NCBI GenBank assembly: GCA_947397865.1
Contig: CANDYM010000158.1
Location: 62,001 to 126,000 of the forward strand
DNA: 64,000 bases
Direction: 5' to 3'
Source: Polietes domitor
Lineage: Eukaryota; Arthropoda; Insecta; Diptera; Muscidae
Shown here: positions 24,096 to 35,565 of the stretch, in pieces
Layout of the letters: every line of letters begins with the position of its first letter
Position numbering within the stretch: the stretch's first letter is position 1
The notes under the pieces: model-generated
Database searches by the model: none
Told to the model about the DNA's origin: nothing
What the model saw: the letters and a program-made list of their open reading frames with translations, nothing else
Position numbers and translations under genes: made by a program

Positions 24096-25721
24096 ATGGA
24101 TTTTTCGAGATTATTCCTTTTTGATTTGAGTGATTTTTCATTTATTTTTGGACCATTTTTTATTTTTTGGGCAATTTTTCATTGGGCTATTTTCCATGTT
24201 GCCGTATGCAGACAATCAGTCTGTGTTTCTTGTGCATCACCCTGTAAATACACGTACACAAATTATACAACCTCCATGCTTGCCTCTTAATCGGCAACAA
24301 CTGATTAAGCGCAAGTGTCGCTGCAGCACAAGTAAATAAATAATAAATCTGAATGTAATTACATTAATTTCACTTTCTGTTTTCTCTACATATTCGTTTT
24401 TAACCTATTCTAGCGAAAGAATGAAACCATCCATTTGTATTAGTGTTAGTGTCTGTTGCGAGCATTGAGATTTCTGTTCATGACATCTGATGGGAAGATG
24501 ACATATAAGTTGTGATAGGTGCCAGTAATGTACATACCTTTTGATAGGTGAAATAAAAAAAAAACACTTTAATTAAATTAATTGATGGGGCTGCTGCTAT
24601 TACACTACTTCAATGTAATGCTATTAGTGATAACAGATGAACAGCATCACAGTAAAATATTTCTGCAACTACAATTTTACACAATAGGTGCATGTTATTT
24701 ACCTTAATGGGATTTCCTCGTAAAACTGCTTTTTAGATAAATTTAATTAATATATTAGTGGAAAAACAATTTGTATTTCTAATTTGATTTTTTTAGATTA
24801 ATAGTCTCTGATGCTGCTGTCAGAAAAAAAATACTTTTTGAAAAATCTACAATCCATGCTCTTTATCTAACATCTAAAGTTAAGCGAGAAAAATTACTTT
24901 TGATATATAAAATAGCCTAATGTTACTATCAACGTACGAAGAATACAATTTGGAGTAAATTATGTTGAATGATAATTAAAATTGAATTTGGATGCAAAAA
25001 AATAAAGTCCAACTTGTACAAAATTATAGTATTTGAACGTGATTTTCTATTTGAACGCCAAACGTTGCGTTATATTATATCGTACTGATAATGTATAATA
25101 AATATACATATATATGTAAGAGCATGTCCATATTCGAATGTAAACTGGTCTGGTTCAACTCCAACTGGTATGATGGTATTCTGTATGCTTGATGTCTATA
25201 CCCTGAGGACAATTAATTCATAACACTTTCATAGGCCACTTGATAATTTAAATATTGTATTACGAACAAAAAAGAATACATCATAAATTATTATTACACA
25301 ATTTATGATAAATGTTTTTAATTATCGCGCTGCATGCATGGAAAAAAGACACAACACTATTTTTATATATATTTAAATAATGTGAGAATGGAGCAAATAT
25401 TTATTAAACAAATGTCTGGAAGGCATTGTAACACTTTAATTTGTGGCCCAGAAAAAATTAAATCAATACGGGACACATTGAAAACCTATATTAAATTAGA
25501 TAGGATTTCATTTTCGTTTCATTATTCGTTCTTGCAATATGTGAAATTCGATTGCTTTGTTGTAAGTGCGAGGCATTTATAGACGAATTCTTTGAATGTA
25601 TGGAAATTAAATTTATATGTACAACCTAACACCTTAAAAAGCATATTAATTCTGTGTTAGATGCCACATCCCTTAGTTTATGAGGAGGGAATGGTTTAAG
25701 TTCAATGTATTGCATTTTTCT
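24096..25721. other. Non-coding AT-rich DNA
   Basis: The first 100 bp resemble family G (TGAGTGATTTTTCATTTATT). The rest shows no gene, tandem repeat or terminal repeat that I can support. An open frame at 25334-25582 has no recognisable domain. Confidence 0.4.
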
Positions 25722-27231
25722 ACCCTCCACCTCCAGGATGGGGGTATACTAACTTTGTCATTCCGTTTGTAACACCTTGAAATATCAGCCTGAGCCTCTA
25801 TAAAGTATATATATTTCTGATCGTCATAAAAATCTTAGACGATCTAGCCATGTCCATCCGTCCGAACGTATGTTCAAAGCACGCTAGCATCTAAACGATG
25901 CCTTATAGTAGTAGATCGGTTGGAATTGCAACTGTGCCAAATCGGTCCAAAGGGAAAAATGTTCTCTCAGAAGGATTGAAAATACCCATAATAACCACTA
26001 ATATTTTCGAGTACATACTTGATATAGGGTATGCGCATTCCCCGTAAATGTGCACCGTAAAGTGATTCGTATTCGTAGGGGTTTAAATGGGAAAAAGGGA
26101 AAAAATGGTACCTATCAAACGAAACAACAAGAAACACCAACACCAAATTCGATGCGTACATTCCTCTAAGTAAGTAGATATATAATATAAAAGTATTTTT
26201 CAAATACGTACTTTTAATGGGTAAGATGGGAATAGAGGGATACCAATGGTACAAATGGCTGCACCTAGAATAATGAAATTCGGTGTATACATTCCTCTGA
26301 TTTCGTAGACACGTAAAATAAACGGATTTTTCGATATTCGTACTTACTGGGGTTAAAAGAGGATATAAATAGTACCAACCAAATCACTAGCTGCAGTGAT
26401 TTGGTTGGTACTATTTATATCCTCTTTTAACCCCAGTAAGTACGAATATCGAAAAATCCGTTTATTTTAGAGGAATGTATACTCCGAATTTCATGACTCT
26501 AGCTGCGGTTATTTGGTTGGTACTATTTTTATCCCCTTTTTTCATTTTAACCCCAAAATTTGAAAAATCCGTGTATTTGACGTGTATATGCAATCAGATG
26601 AATCTATACACCGAATTTGATTATTCTAGGGGCAGCCTTTGGTTGGTACCATTTTTATCCCTCTATTCCCATTTTACCCCTTAAAAGTACGAATTTGGAA
26701 AAAATACTTTTATATTATGTATCTACTCAATTAGAGGAATGTACACACCGAGTTTCTAGCTGTTGTCGTTTAATATGTACCATTTTTATCCCTTTTTGCC
26801 CCATTTCACCCCCTAGAAATAAGAATCACTTTATGGTGCACGTTTTGCTGTAGGGGGAATGCGCATACCATATATCAAGCAAATATAAACAGACATATTC
26901 AAAAAACATGCTTAAATACGCTAAAATATTAGGGATTATTATGGGTATTTTTAATCCTTGCGAGGGAAAAATTTTTCCCTTTGGGCCGATTTCGCCCCGT
27001 TTGAGTCGCAACTACGACTATAAGACGCATTTGTGGAACGTTCTAGCTCCTTTCGTTTAGATGCTAGCGTGCTTTCAACAGACGGACGGACGGACATGGC
27101 TAGATCGTCTTAGAATTTTATGACGATCAAGAATATATATACTTTACAGGGTCTCAGGTCGATATTTCAAGGTGTTACAAACGGAATGACAAAGTTAGTA
27201 TACCCACATCCTGGAGGTGGAGGGTACAAAA
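25722..27231. repeat. Inverted composite of two family B copies (B5)
   Basis: The left half (25722-26388) reads as family B in minus orientation, starting TACCCTCCACCTCCAGGATG. The right half (26395-27231) reads in plus orientation and ends CATCCTGGAGGTGGAGGGTA. The halves meet at a perfect palindrome (26314-26469). Each half has its own GTCY tract (about 25855 and 27080) and TA run (about 25807 and 27135). It is therefore a roughly 1.5-kb head-to-head inverted repeat able to form a long hairpin. No coding. Confidence 0.8.
26314..26469. repeat. Perfect palindrome, 75-bp arms, 6-bp loop
   Basis: The left arm (26314-26388) and right arm (26395-26469) are exact reverse complements, with AGCTGC as the 6-base spacer. 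The arm contains the family B landmarks ACGGATTTTTCGATATTCG and AGTACCAACCAAATCACT. Outside the arms the two halves of the composite differ by substitutions and indels. Confidence 0.92.
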
Positions 27232-27469
27232 ATTGTTGATCAGTCAGCACCGCCTACATCTCGAAATAAAACACATCACTGGTGTTGATGGTAACGCCAT
27301 CAATGCCATTCTTGGCTATCTGGTTTCTTTAGTTGTCAACTCACCTTGTAGATTCCGTGTAATGGAGACCAGCAGGGCCACCAAACCGGTAGGATTCTGT
27401 TCAAAAGTTGTGGAATGCTTTGCCCTTCTCAGATATATTTTTATTTTTGTGATAAAATTTAGTTTGGCT

Positions 27470-28165
27470 CGGTAAATCGTCAAAAGAAAATTCTGTCCGT
27501 CTGTCTGTCGGTCCATCTATCAAAGTACAGGTCGCAATTATTGTCCTATCCTTACGAAAATTAGCAAAATTATGTTTTGCGGCACAGATTTAGATATAGC
27601 CACCATACAAATTTCGCGATTTGACACTTTGTGCTCTCGAAACCGTCTTATATTTGAACTAAAAACATCTCATGGCGAAAATGTGTCAAATCGGTTCTGA
27701 CTTATATACCAATGTCTTTCTCGATTTGACTTTTCCGCTCTAAAAGCCATATCTTTTAACAGATTTTCTTCAAATTTCCCACAACAACTCATATTTCAAC
27801 AGGAAAAATTTGTGGTAAAAGTGGGTCAGATCGGTTCAGATTTATATATAGCTGTCACATATATTGCTGCTAATTTGACTGCTCTACAGACCAGTCACTT
27901 TAAAAGATTTTGTTCAAATGTGCAAAACACCTCCGAATTGCTTTTTTATCAAATTTTGGCACAATGCATTATATTGCAAGTAGAAACATCCATGCTGAAA
28001 GTGGGTTAAATCGGTTGATCGTTGATCGTCTTCCGCTCTCGAAACCACACTGATTGACTGATTTTCATCAAATTTGGCTCAACACCTTATATTTTAACTA
28101 GAAGCGTCTATAGTGAAAATGGCTCAAATCTGTTCAAATTTATATAAGAGGTTTCATTTAAATGT
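27470..28165 (+). repeat. Family A repeat element, copy A3, left part
   Basis: It opens near a CTGTCCGTCTGTCTGTCGGT tract. About four diverged tandem units follow, with CGGTTCAGATTTATATATAG and GATTTGACTTTTCCGCTC blocks. A SINE interrupts it at 28177. A small open frame at 27812 is a repeat by-product. Confidence 0.65.
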
Positions 28166-28176
28166 CGCCGATTTTA

Positions 28177-28353
28177 TTTATTTATTTATTATGAATTACA
28201 ATACAAAGTACAATCCAGGGATTGAGCCGGGGTGACTAAGACCATAGTAGCTAGTTATTGCAGCGACAGACCAGAGCCTCTGGTGGGAATCGAACCCACG
28301 ACCCGCACGCTGATAGCAGAGCACGCTACCAACTCGACTACCGGGTCGCTCAA
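28177..28353 (-). mobile_element. tRNA-derived SINE with 11-bp TSD
   Basis: On the minus strand a tRNA-like head (GCGACCCGGTAGTCGAGTTG onward) carries an A-box-like TAGTCGAGTTGG (28329-28340) and a perfect B box GGTTCGATTCC (28286-28296), the internal promoter of RNA polymerase III. A tRNA-unrelated body and an (AATA)n tail follow. The same 11 bases CGCCGATTTTA flank it at 28166-28176 and 28354-28364, a clean target-site duplication. The body and tail beyond the tRNA-like part make a functional tRNA gene unlikely. The LINE partner that mobilises it cannot be told from the sequence. Confidence 0.88.
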
Positions 28354-28562
28354 CGCCGATTTTACTTTTTCTGCTCTAGAAAACACATATTTTAACAGAA
28401 CAAGTTATATTTCAGCTGGAAACATACATTGTGTATGAGGGTATTGTCGGTCTATTATATATAAATCTTTCAAAAATCTTCACCTAGTATAATAGCAGTG
28501 GCGTAGAAAGTGAAGGGTATCATATAGTCGGCCCCTCCCGGCTTTAACCTGTCCTTACTTGT
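28354..28562 (+). repeat. Family A repeat element, copy A3, right part
   Basis: The copy resumes after the SINE and ends AGTCGGCCCCTCCCGGCTTT then CCTTACTTGTTT, the reverse complement of the family A AAGTAAGGA... end. Confidence 0.65.
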
Positions 28563-30855
28563 TTAACTACACGTTTTTGAAATTCGAAAATTGTTTAAAA
28601 TCAACACATCCTAATGCAACAACCTTTTAAAAATCAATTTATGATCGGCTGGCTAAGCAAAATACCCGAATATACGACCTATATACAATAAGCATAACTG
28701 AACTCAGAGTCAATCGTCTCCTAATCATAGCTAGAGAGAGACAGATAAGGTGTTTAACGCTCTCAATAACCAGAGTCGTTTGACTCTATGGCCAGCATGT
28801 GCCACCTCAATATAATTTTAGGAAGCAACTTTTGGAGCCTTTCTGTGCACTCTTTAAAGTATGTCCCAAATATATGTATGTCCCTCCGGATATGATTTCG
28901 TAGTGCTCTAGATATTCTATGAATTGGCATACCGTATTATATCTATCCATGGAATATATGTTGTGAATTGGAATTGATATTTTCTTTTCTTCTTTTGTTG
29001 TATCTACTAACTCAGGTTCGAGGTCATTTGTTTTTGTTTTCTTAAAAAGACAACAAAGTGTTTATTTGTTTTGGTTGCTAGCAGACGATCGTTTCAAGGG
29101 ACGCTACAACCCCTTCTCAATGCCCAGTGCAACGCAACAACTACTCCGGTGTTTATCGGAAACTCAATTGAATGAGTCCCAGTCAGTAGTTACCGGAATC
29201 AGAAAACAAAAACAAATGATCTCGAACCTGAGTAAATGGTTACAACAAAACTATAAATAAATTAATTTAATAAGAATACCACGTCTTTTTAATCATCAAC
29301 TGACCTTGGCTAAACTAAATAAATAAATAAATTTCACGGATATTTTAAAACATCTAGGATTGATGATAAAAATGTCGTAGTGGGGTAAGCGAGTTGAAGG
29401 TACCAATCGACCATGCTGATTTTAGCCTTTCCTTACATGTTTAATTTTGAAAATAAGCACAAATTCGTCAATTTTCCTCACAAACATGAAAAGAAAATAC
29501 TGATATAAATCATTCTACTTCTAATCACAAATTAATTAATTAAAATAAATAATTTAAAAATATCTATTTCAAAGATATATTATTTACATTATTTTAAAAA
29601 TATTCTCAACATCTTCAAAATTACATCTTAATGATCTAGGAACTACTTTCAGAGCATTATTACGATTTTTCTAACTGTTTAAGGTCCTTAACTCGTACAC
29701 CACAAAGGCACCAAAAATTGGCAATTCCAATTGCTTGCCAAATTTATTCATAATTAGTAAAGGCGATGTTCAAAAATACCATATTCATCGTTGATTTAAC
29801 ATGAAAGTAGCCTTATTGATTATCTGGAATATAAACAGAAAGTATCATGTAATTCTCTTTAAGTTCAGAAAATGTAAAACATCTGTACAACATTTTTTTC
29901 TTGGAAATAAAGGATTCGCCTGTGATCCCTGCCTTTATAAATATTTTACTTTCTAACCTTCGTCGTCGGTCGCATGTCTCGTATAATGACCCTGCAATTT
30001 GAGGATTAAAAGAGCGCTCCTTGGCAACACACACAGACGTTTTCGCACATCCTTTAGCATTTAATATGTCACTCGTTGCTGTTGTTGTTTTTTTTGTAAG
30101 TCGGTTATAAACTATTTCAACAATTTTACAGTCTGAACTCACATTCACACATTCCATGTGTGTGGATGTGAATGGATTCATGTGTTACACATACCCAGCA
30201 AATTGTGTTGATATTTAATTCCATCTGCTACAAATTCGTTCGCAATCAAGCCAATTGTGACTATAAAAATGGGAATATATACCAATATCAAGTTGTCTGT
30301 CTGCTTGTTATAGTCTAAGTATGTGTAGTTTTTCAAAGGAAAACAACTTTTTGCACATTGTCATCATTCGCAGTCGTGGCCCTTATCTTCATCGTTATCA
30401 TATCCAGCAACAGCATCGGTTAAAGTAACATCATCATCTCCATCAGCATTTGATGAGACATAAAATGTTCTCGTTGTCGTTGTCTGTGTGCTCTGCCCTA
30501 CGCCCTTGTGCTACATGTTGCTGATAAATTATTCAAGTCAGGTTCAATAGTTAAAATCTTTCGCATTTTGTTTGCTCTTTATCCAAAAACTTTTTCGTTT
30601 TCAGTCGAAATATTTTTGAGCGGTGTTCGCTGGAAGAAATTTCCGAAAAGTTCAACTTAATTTGATATATTTAGTCAACAATAAAACTTATTGGTTGATA
30701 CGCCTATAATTTCATAAACAAGAAAAATTTGATTATTGCTGTCATCTATAAAGCCGAAGTGAAATATTTTAAAGTATTCCGAATAAACCTGATAGCATTT
30801 TGTACAATTTAATATATTTGGATACAATTTTCTTTATATTTGGTATTAAATACAA
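28563..30855. other. Apparently unique non-coding DNA
   Basis: No gene is supported. Open frames at 29066-29260 (plus) and 29813-30181 (minus) lack recognisable domains. An AAATAAATAAATAAAT tract is at about 29320, and a CAGCAACAGCATC / CATCATCATC triplet-rich segment is at about 30400-30450. Confidence 0.4.
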
Positions 30856-31370
30856 ATAAGGAAAGACTAAAGTCGGGTGGAGTTGGTCATATGCTATCCA
30901 CCATTCTTAATCATAATACAAGATTTGATTACCTACTTTGTATCTATAAATATATACACCAAAAAATATGAAATATGTGGGTTCTAGGCAACAAAAAGTT
31001 AATTCGCACCGGATATTTGGCTGAGAACTGTATCACAACATTGGCAGATATCATCGACTTTCACAATGGATGTTTCCAAGTGAACTGCAGAACTAAGCGA
31101 CAATTCTGACCAAAATCTATTCTAAATTTCAACAATTTTTTCTTAACCAAAAATATAAATTCGCAACATTTGTGGTCCTATTAGATTTTATTTTATGTTC
31201 ATTAGCGTTCGTTCTTACTCGTTCTTACTCCCAAAATTATAGTACAAATCATAAAGGAATTTTGGACGAATACTGTAGTAATATTAAAAGTTATTTATAA
31301 ATGCACACTAAAAATAAATTTTTAAGAATTTTTCGTATGGGGTCACAGAGGAAAGGTGTCCGCTGTATTG
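30856..31370. repeat. Decayed family A-like piece
   Basis: It starts AATAAGGAAAGACTAAAGTC, a diverged family A end, but the tandem units and the microsatellite tail are not recognisable. Non-coding. Confidence 0.4.
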
Positions 31371-31665
31371 TTATACCCTCACATACAGAGTAGGAGGGTT
31401 TATATCATTTTGGTCAGAAAAAAGTGTAACGCATTGAAGGAGTGACTTAAGACCCTAAGTATGTTTGGACCAAATCCGTTTTACAACATTTTAAGTTGTT
31501 TGACCCATGTCCGTCCGTCCATCTGTCTGGCTTGTTGGTGTACACGATAACTGTAGAAATGAGTTAAGGAATTTATTCAAACTTTGCGCATGGTAATATT
31601 TTTCCGAAACCTGGATTAAGGTCGATGATAGGCGAAATCGCCAGGCTCCTTCTGGCGTTTTAAAT
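31371..31665 (+). repeat. mini-me-like repeat, family F copy 2
   Basis: It shares AACGCATTGAAGGAGTGA, TTTTAAGTTGTTTGACCCAT, a GTCCGTCCATCTGTCTGGC tract and GAGTTAAGGAAT with the copy at 7262. Confidence 0.6.
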
Positions 31666-31671
31666 AAAAAA

Positions 31672-32130
31672 CAAGTAAGGAAAAGCTAAAGTCGGGCGGG
31701 CCGACTATATAATACCCTACACCACTCCCTGCGTATGTACCTAGCTTTGATTACGAAACCCAGTTATTTCATGGGAGCAATTTTATGTAGTTCATATAAA
31801 TAATACAGTTACTATAAATTCATCTTTAGTCATATTTAACGAATATGGTTAATAATATGGTAATTGATCCAATTATCCGACAGACAAATATAAATTATAC
31901 AGTAGTAATAGGATGAATCGGACCGACATTTCAAAAGGAGGCCTATAACAACATTTTGGGCCTGGTCCAAAACATGGGCCTATATATTTCTCATTCGCGG
32001 TGGTATTCCTAGTTGAAAAATACAATGATCTACAAAATTTGATGAATATCCGATGTAAGATGTAGTTTCTAGAGCTGTAATAGATCAGAATGGGGCCCTA
32101 TTTAGTATGGACATATGGGCATCTGCCAAA
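31672..32130. repeat. Family A fragment
   Basis: It opens AACAAGTAAGGAAAAGCTAA with the AGTCGGGCGGGCCGACTATA palindrome and ACCCTACACCACTCCCTGCG. It breaks off at the start of the next family A copy. Confidence 0.65.
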
Positions 32131-33381
32131 CAAGTAAGGAAAGGCTAAAGCCGGATGGACTTTCTATCTCATTACAATTCAATTCGGTAAAAAAGTGAAA
32201 TCGGGAAGGATTTTTGAAATATAATTTGTAAAGTTTGGCCAAAATCGGTTAAACATTCGCGAGCAACATTTGTATGAGGGCTATATCTAAATCTGAACTG
32301 ATCTTACCCACTTTCACCATAAGTGTTTTTAGTTGGATTATAAGATGTTGTACCAAATTTAAAGAAAATCGGGTGCAATATTTGGTTTCTAGAGCGGGAA
32401 ATGTCAAATCGGGAGCGACATTTGTATGGGGGCTATATCTAAATCTGAACAGATCTGGCCGTTTTTCACCATAGCTATTTCTATTTTAATTATAGGGTAC
32501 TGGGCCAAATTTGAAGCAAATCGAGAGAAATATGTGGTTTCTAGAGCGGAAAAAGTCAAATCGGGAGCGACATTTGTATGGGGGCTATATCTAAATCTGA
32601 ACCGATCTTACCCAATTTCTGCATAGTGTTTCTAGTTGGATTATAAGATGTTGTCCCAAATTTAAAGAAAATCGGGTACAATATACGGTTTTTAGAGCGC
32701 AAAATTCAAATCGGGAGAGACATTTGTATGGGAGCTATATATAAATCTGAACCGATCTGTCCGATATTCACCATGTGAGTTTCTAGTGGGAATATAAGAT
32801 GTTTTACCAAATCTGAAGACAATCTGATACAATATGTGGTTTCTAGAGCGGAAAAAGTCAAATCGGGAGCGAAATTTGTATGGGAGCTATATATAAATCT
32901 GAACCGATCTGACCGATATTCACCATGGGTGTTTCTAGTGGAAATATAAGATGTTTTACCAAATCTGAAAACAATCTGATACATTATTTGGTCTCTAGAG
33001 CGGAAAAACTCAAATCGGGAGAGAAATTTGTATGGGAGCTATATATAAATCTGAACCGATCTAACACATTTTTACCACAGGTGGTTACAATAATAGATAG
33101 ATAGGTAGTTACAATATAAGATGTTTTGCCAATTTTAAAGAATATCTGTTGTAATATGTGGTATCTAGAGTGAAAAGAGTCAAATCGGGAGTGAAATTCG
33201 TATGGGGGCTATATCTAAATCTGAACCGATTTTCTTCAAATTAAATAGCGTTCGTCCTTATCCCGAAAAACATCGCTGTGCAAAGTTTAATTTGGTTATG
33301 TCTACAATTGCGACCTGTATCGTGATTACAAGAATAGATGGACGGACGGATGGACGGACAGACAGACAGACAGACAGACAG
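32131..33381 (-). repeat. Family A copy A4: 152-bp array and (GACA)n, interrupted by a LINE
   Basis: AAGTAAGGAAAGGCTAAAGC opens it. About six tandem units follow, with TAAATCTGAACCGATCT and GGAAAAAGTCAAATCGGGAG blocks. The tail then runs through TTGCGACCTGTATCGTGATT into GGACGGACGGATGGACGGAC and (GACA)n up to 33381. There the sequence switches abruptly to the LINE; the remainder of this same copy resumes at 40977. Confidence 0.8.
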
Positions 33382-34039
33382 TCGTAGGGCTGAGCTCAGG
33401 CTACTATGGGGGTCAGCGGGTGGCGGATAGCTGGACGGCCTGCATATATGTAGGTTCGCTGCAACTAATTAGCAGTCCCCGACCAAGAGCGGCAGAGTCT
33501 CAGGGCGTGCTATAAAAAAAGTACATGTGCCGGATAAAGACTCTGCGACATGGCGAATAGATGCCGCCATTAACTAGGTATCCCCCACAGGGGTTGCTTC
33601 CAAGAGAGGTGCAATTAGGAGAGTGATGCCTCCGTGGAACCCCTAATCAAAAACCCAGGAGCGTCTGACCCATATTGAGCGGCTCCCTGGTCTGCGTCTG
33701 ACCCCAGGCGGGGCGGCAGCGAAAATGACAACATTAAGATCGAGACCAGTAAGATCTTAATTACAGCATACTGGAAACTCTGAATTGGACCAGACGATAA
33801 CTTGAGCTGACGATTGTTGTATTCTGGAACCTGAGTACGTAGAAGTGAAACCCTACCGAAATGGCTTCCGGGCTAATGCAACAACCGCCCCCGTCCCGTT
33901 AAAACCCGGCAAGCCTCAAAAAGCGCTCGAAATTCGACGCCATTAAGTTGGTGGTGTAGTCTTCAGTTGACATTGTCCTGATTAATGCGGATCTGGCTCT
34001 GAACGTAGGTTCTCATAAGGACCCTACGTCAACCCTCGC
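33382..34039 (+). promoter_or_regulatory. LINE 5' UTR (presumed internal promoter region)
   Basis: The 658 bp between the microsatellite junction and the first ATG begins GTCGTAGGGCTGAGCTCAGG and is clearly richer in GC than the surrounding DNA. R1-type elements carry promoter activity in this region. No specific promoter motif is assigned here, and a role in transcription is inference. Confidence 0.5.
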
Positions 34040-34459
34040 ATGGCCTCCCTGCTTGCACAGACAACCATGGGATCATATAAACGTAGCTACACAGCGAATC
34101 TAGATAGCGGCTTTGAGTTGGGACCCAGAGAAGAAATGAGTCTAAACACACCAAACACTCCTAACACACACAACAAAAAAGAAAAACCACAAAAAAACGA
34201 GTTCAACAATGAAGAGAGAAACACCCCGAGTAACGTCGTAGAGATCTTCTGTACACCGGTTACTAGCTTGACTAGGGTACCTAACTGTAATGCAACACTG
34301 CCCTATCATGCAGAAAGTAATCCATTCCAAAGAAGTTCGGTGATTAAGAGAACACCGCCACAAGCGATTTCCATAGAAGAAACTGCGCCCAGCTCGCATA
34401 AAAATAACGAAGCAGAACCCTCAAAAAAGAGGATACCTTCTCATTATTGGGTAGAATGA
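34040..34459 (+). CDS. N-terminal part of LINE ORF1, frame-shifted from the rest
   Basis: A 139-residue frame from the first ATG after the 5' UTR gives a hydrophilic, Asn/Thr/Pro/Lys-rich protein (FELGPREEM, NTPNTPNTHNKKEK), typical of the disordered N-terminus of ORF1 proteins. It ends in TGA that overlaps the ATG of the next frame (ATGA, 34456-34459). Either the element has a single-base indel in the GGG run at 34449-34451, separating what was one ORF1, or the two frames are translated by stop-start coupling. A simple indel seems more likely, because ORF1 of this clade is normally one protein. Confidence 0.65.
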   Translation: MASLLAQTTMGSYKRSYTANLDSGFELGPREEMSLNTPNTPNTHNKKEKPQKNEFNNEERNTPSNVVEIFCTPVTSLTRVPNCNATLPYHAESNPFQRSSVIKRTPPQAISIEETAPSSHKNNEAEPSKKRIPSHYWVE

Positions 34460-35565
34460 TTGTAGACCTGACGGAGTATGTTAAAAACCGTCATAACGTC
34501 CATCATGCTATCAAAGACCAAGCGAAGGCAATACGAGCCACGTACAATAAAGCACGTGAAGAACTAAATGATAGATGCCCAGCTAAAGAACCAGTAAAAA
34601 AGGAACAAGGCACACAGACGTCAACAAAAATTTGGCCCGCCAAAAGAGAACCAAAGCGTAATATGGATGAGAACACACAATCTAAAATGCCAACTCCGAA
34701 AAGGGTTAAACAAACACCCCAGAAGAAAGTTCTCAAGGACACACCATCAGCAGCCGAACCGTCAGGAAGTTCATCGGAGAAAAACGTAGAAAGCGAGTGG
34801 ACTTCGGTCAAGAGGAAGAAGAAGAACGCGAGACCACGCAACCCCAGACCAGACTCTATGATAATAACTACTAAAGGAATCTATTCATATGCAGAGGTTT
34901 TGAAAAGAATAAGGTCAGATCCCGAACTAAAAGAACTAGGAGATGAGGTCAATAAAGTCCGCAGGACTCAAAATGGCGACCTTCTACTCGAATTAAAAGC
35001 CGGAAGCAAAAGCATAGCTGAAAAGTTCGAAGAAAAAATCATGATGTCACTGGATGGAAATGTGGAAGTAAAAACCAGGAAAGATGAGATAATAATAGAA
35101 TGCAAAGACTTGGACGACATCACCACAAAACAAGAAGTGAGCCAAGCATTTGCAGAGGTATTAGCTATGTCCGAACTAGACGAAACAATTGTTAAGTCTA
35201 TGCGTAAAGCTTACGGGGGCACTCAAACTGCTAAAATAAGCCTCCCAACAGAAGTTGCAAGGAGAGCCCTTAAGCTCAACAAAATTAAAGTTGGCTGGTC
35301 TATATGCCTCATAAGGGAGACAATTATACCTACTAAGTGTTACAGATGCTTGGAGTTCGGCCATACCTCCAAGTCATGTAAAGCTGAAACAGATCGTTCT
35401 CATCTATGTCTAAAATGTGGCCTGCAAGACCACATCGCTAAAAACTGTAGCGGTGATCCGTGTTGCATACTGTGTAAAGACAGAGGATTTACGAACCTGA
35501 AACACACAGCTGGAAGCTATAAGTGTCCAATATTCCAAAAGGCGTTAAGTGCCAAAACCAGATGA
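34456..35565 (+). CDS. LINE ORF1 (Gag-like RNA-binding protein, main part)
   Basis: The 369 residues from ATG 34456 start MIVDLTEYVKNRHNVHHAI, followed by a Lys-rich middle. A predicted RNA-recognition-like region lies around residues 130-280. Three zinc knuckles close the C-terminus: CYRCLEFGHTSKSC and CLKCGLQDHIAKNC (both C-x2-C-x4-H-x4-C), then a third with longer spacing (CILC...H...C). ORF1 proteins of LINEs coat the element RNA to form the ribonucleoprotein needed for retrotransposition. The stop overlaps the ORF2 start (ATGA, 35562-35565), implying translation reinitiation or coupling. The N-terminal portion lies in another frame at 34040. Confidence 0.85.
   Translation: MIVDLTEYVKNRHNVHHAIKDQAKAIRATYNKAREELNDRCPAKEPVKKEQGTQTSTKIWPAKREPKRNMDENTQSKMPTPKRVKQTPQKKVLKDTPSAAEPSGSSSEKNVESEWTSVKRKKKNARPRNPRPDSMIITTKGIYSYAEVLKRIRSDPELKELGDEVNKVRRTQNGDLLLELKAGSKSIAEKFEEKIMMSLDGNVEVKTRKDEIIIECKDLDDITTKQEVSQAFAEVLAMSELDETIVKSMRKAYGGTQTAKISLPTEVARRALKLNKIKVGWSICLIRETIIPTKCYRCLEFGHTSKSCKAETDRSHLCLKCGLQDHIAKNCSGDPCCILCKDRGFTNLKHTAGSYKCPIFQKALSAKTR

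Noticed and set aside
28270..28350. Possible functional tRNA gene
   Set aside because: The tRNA-like head is fused to a longer body and AATA tail and the whole unit is flanked by an 11-bp duplication, so it is a SINE.
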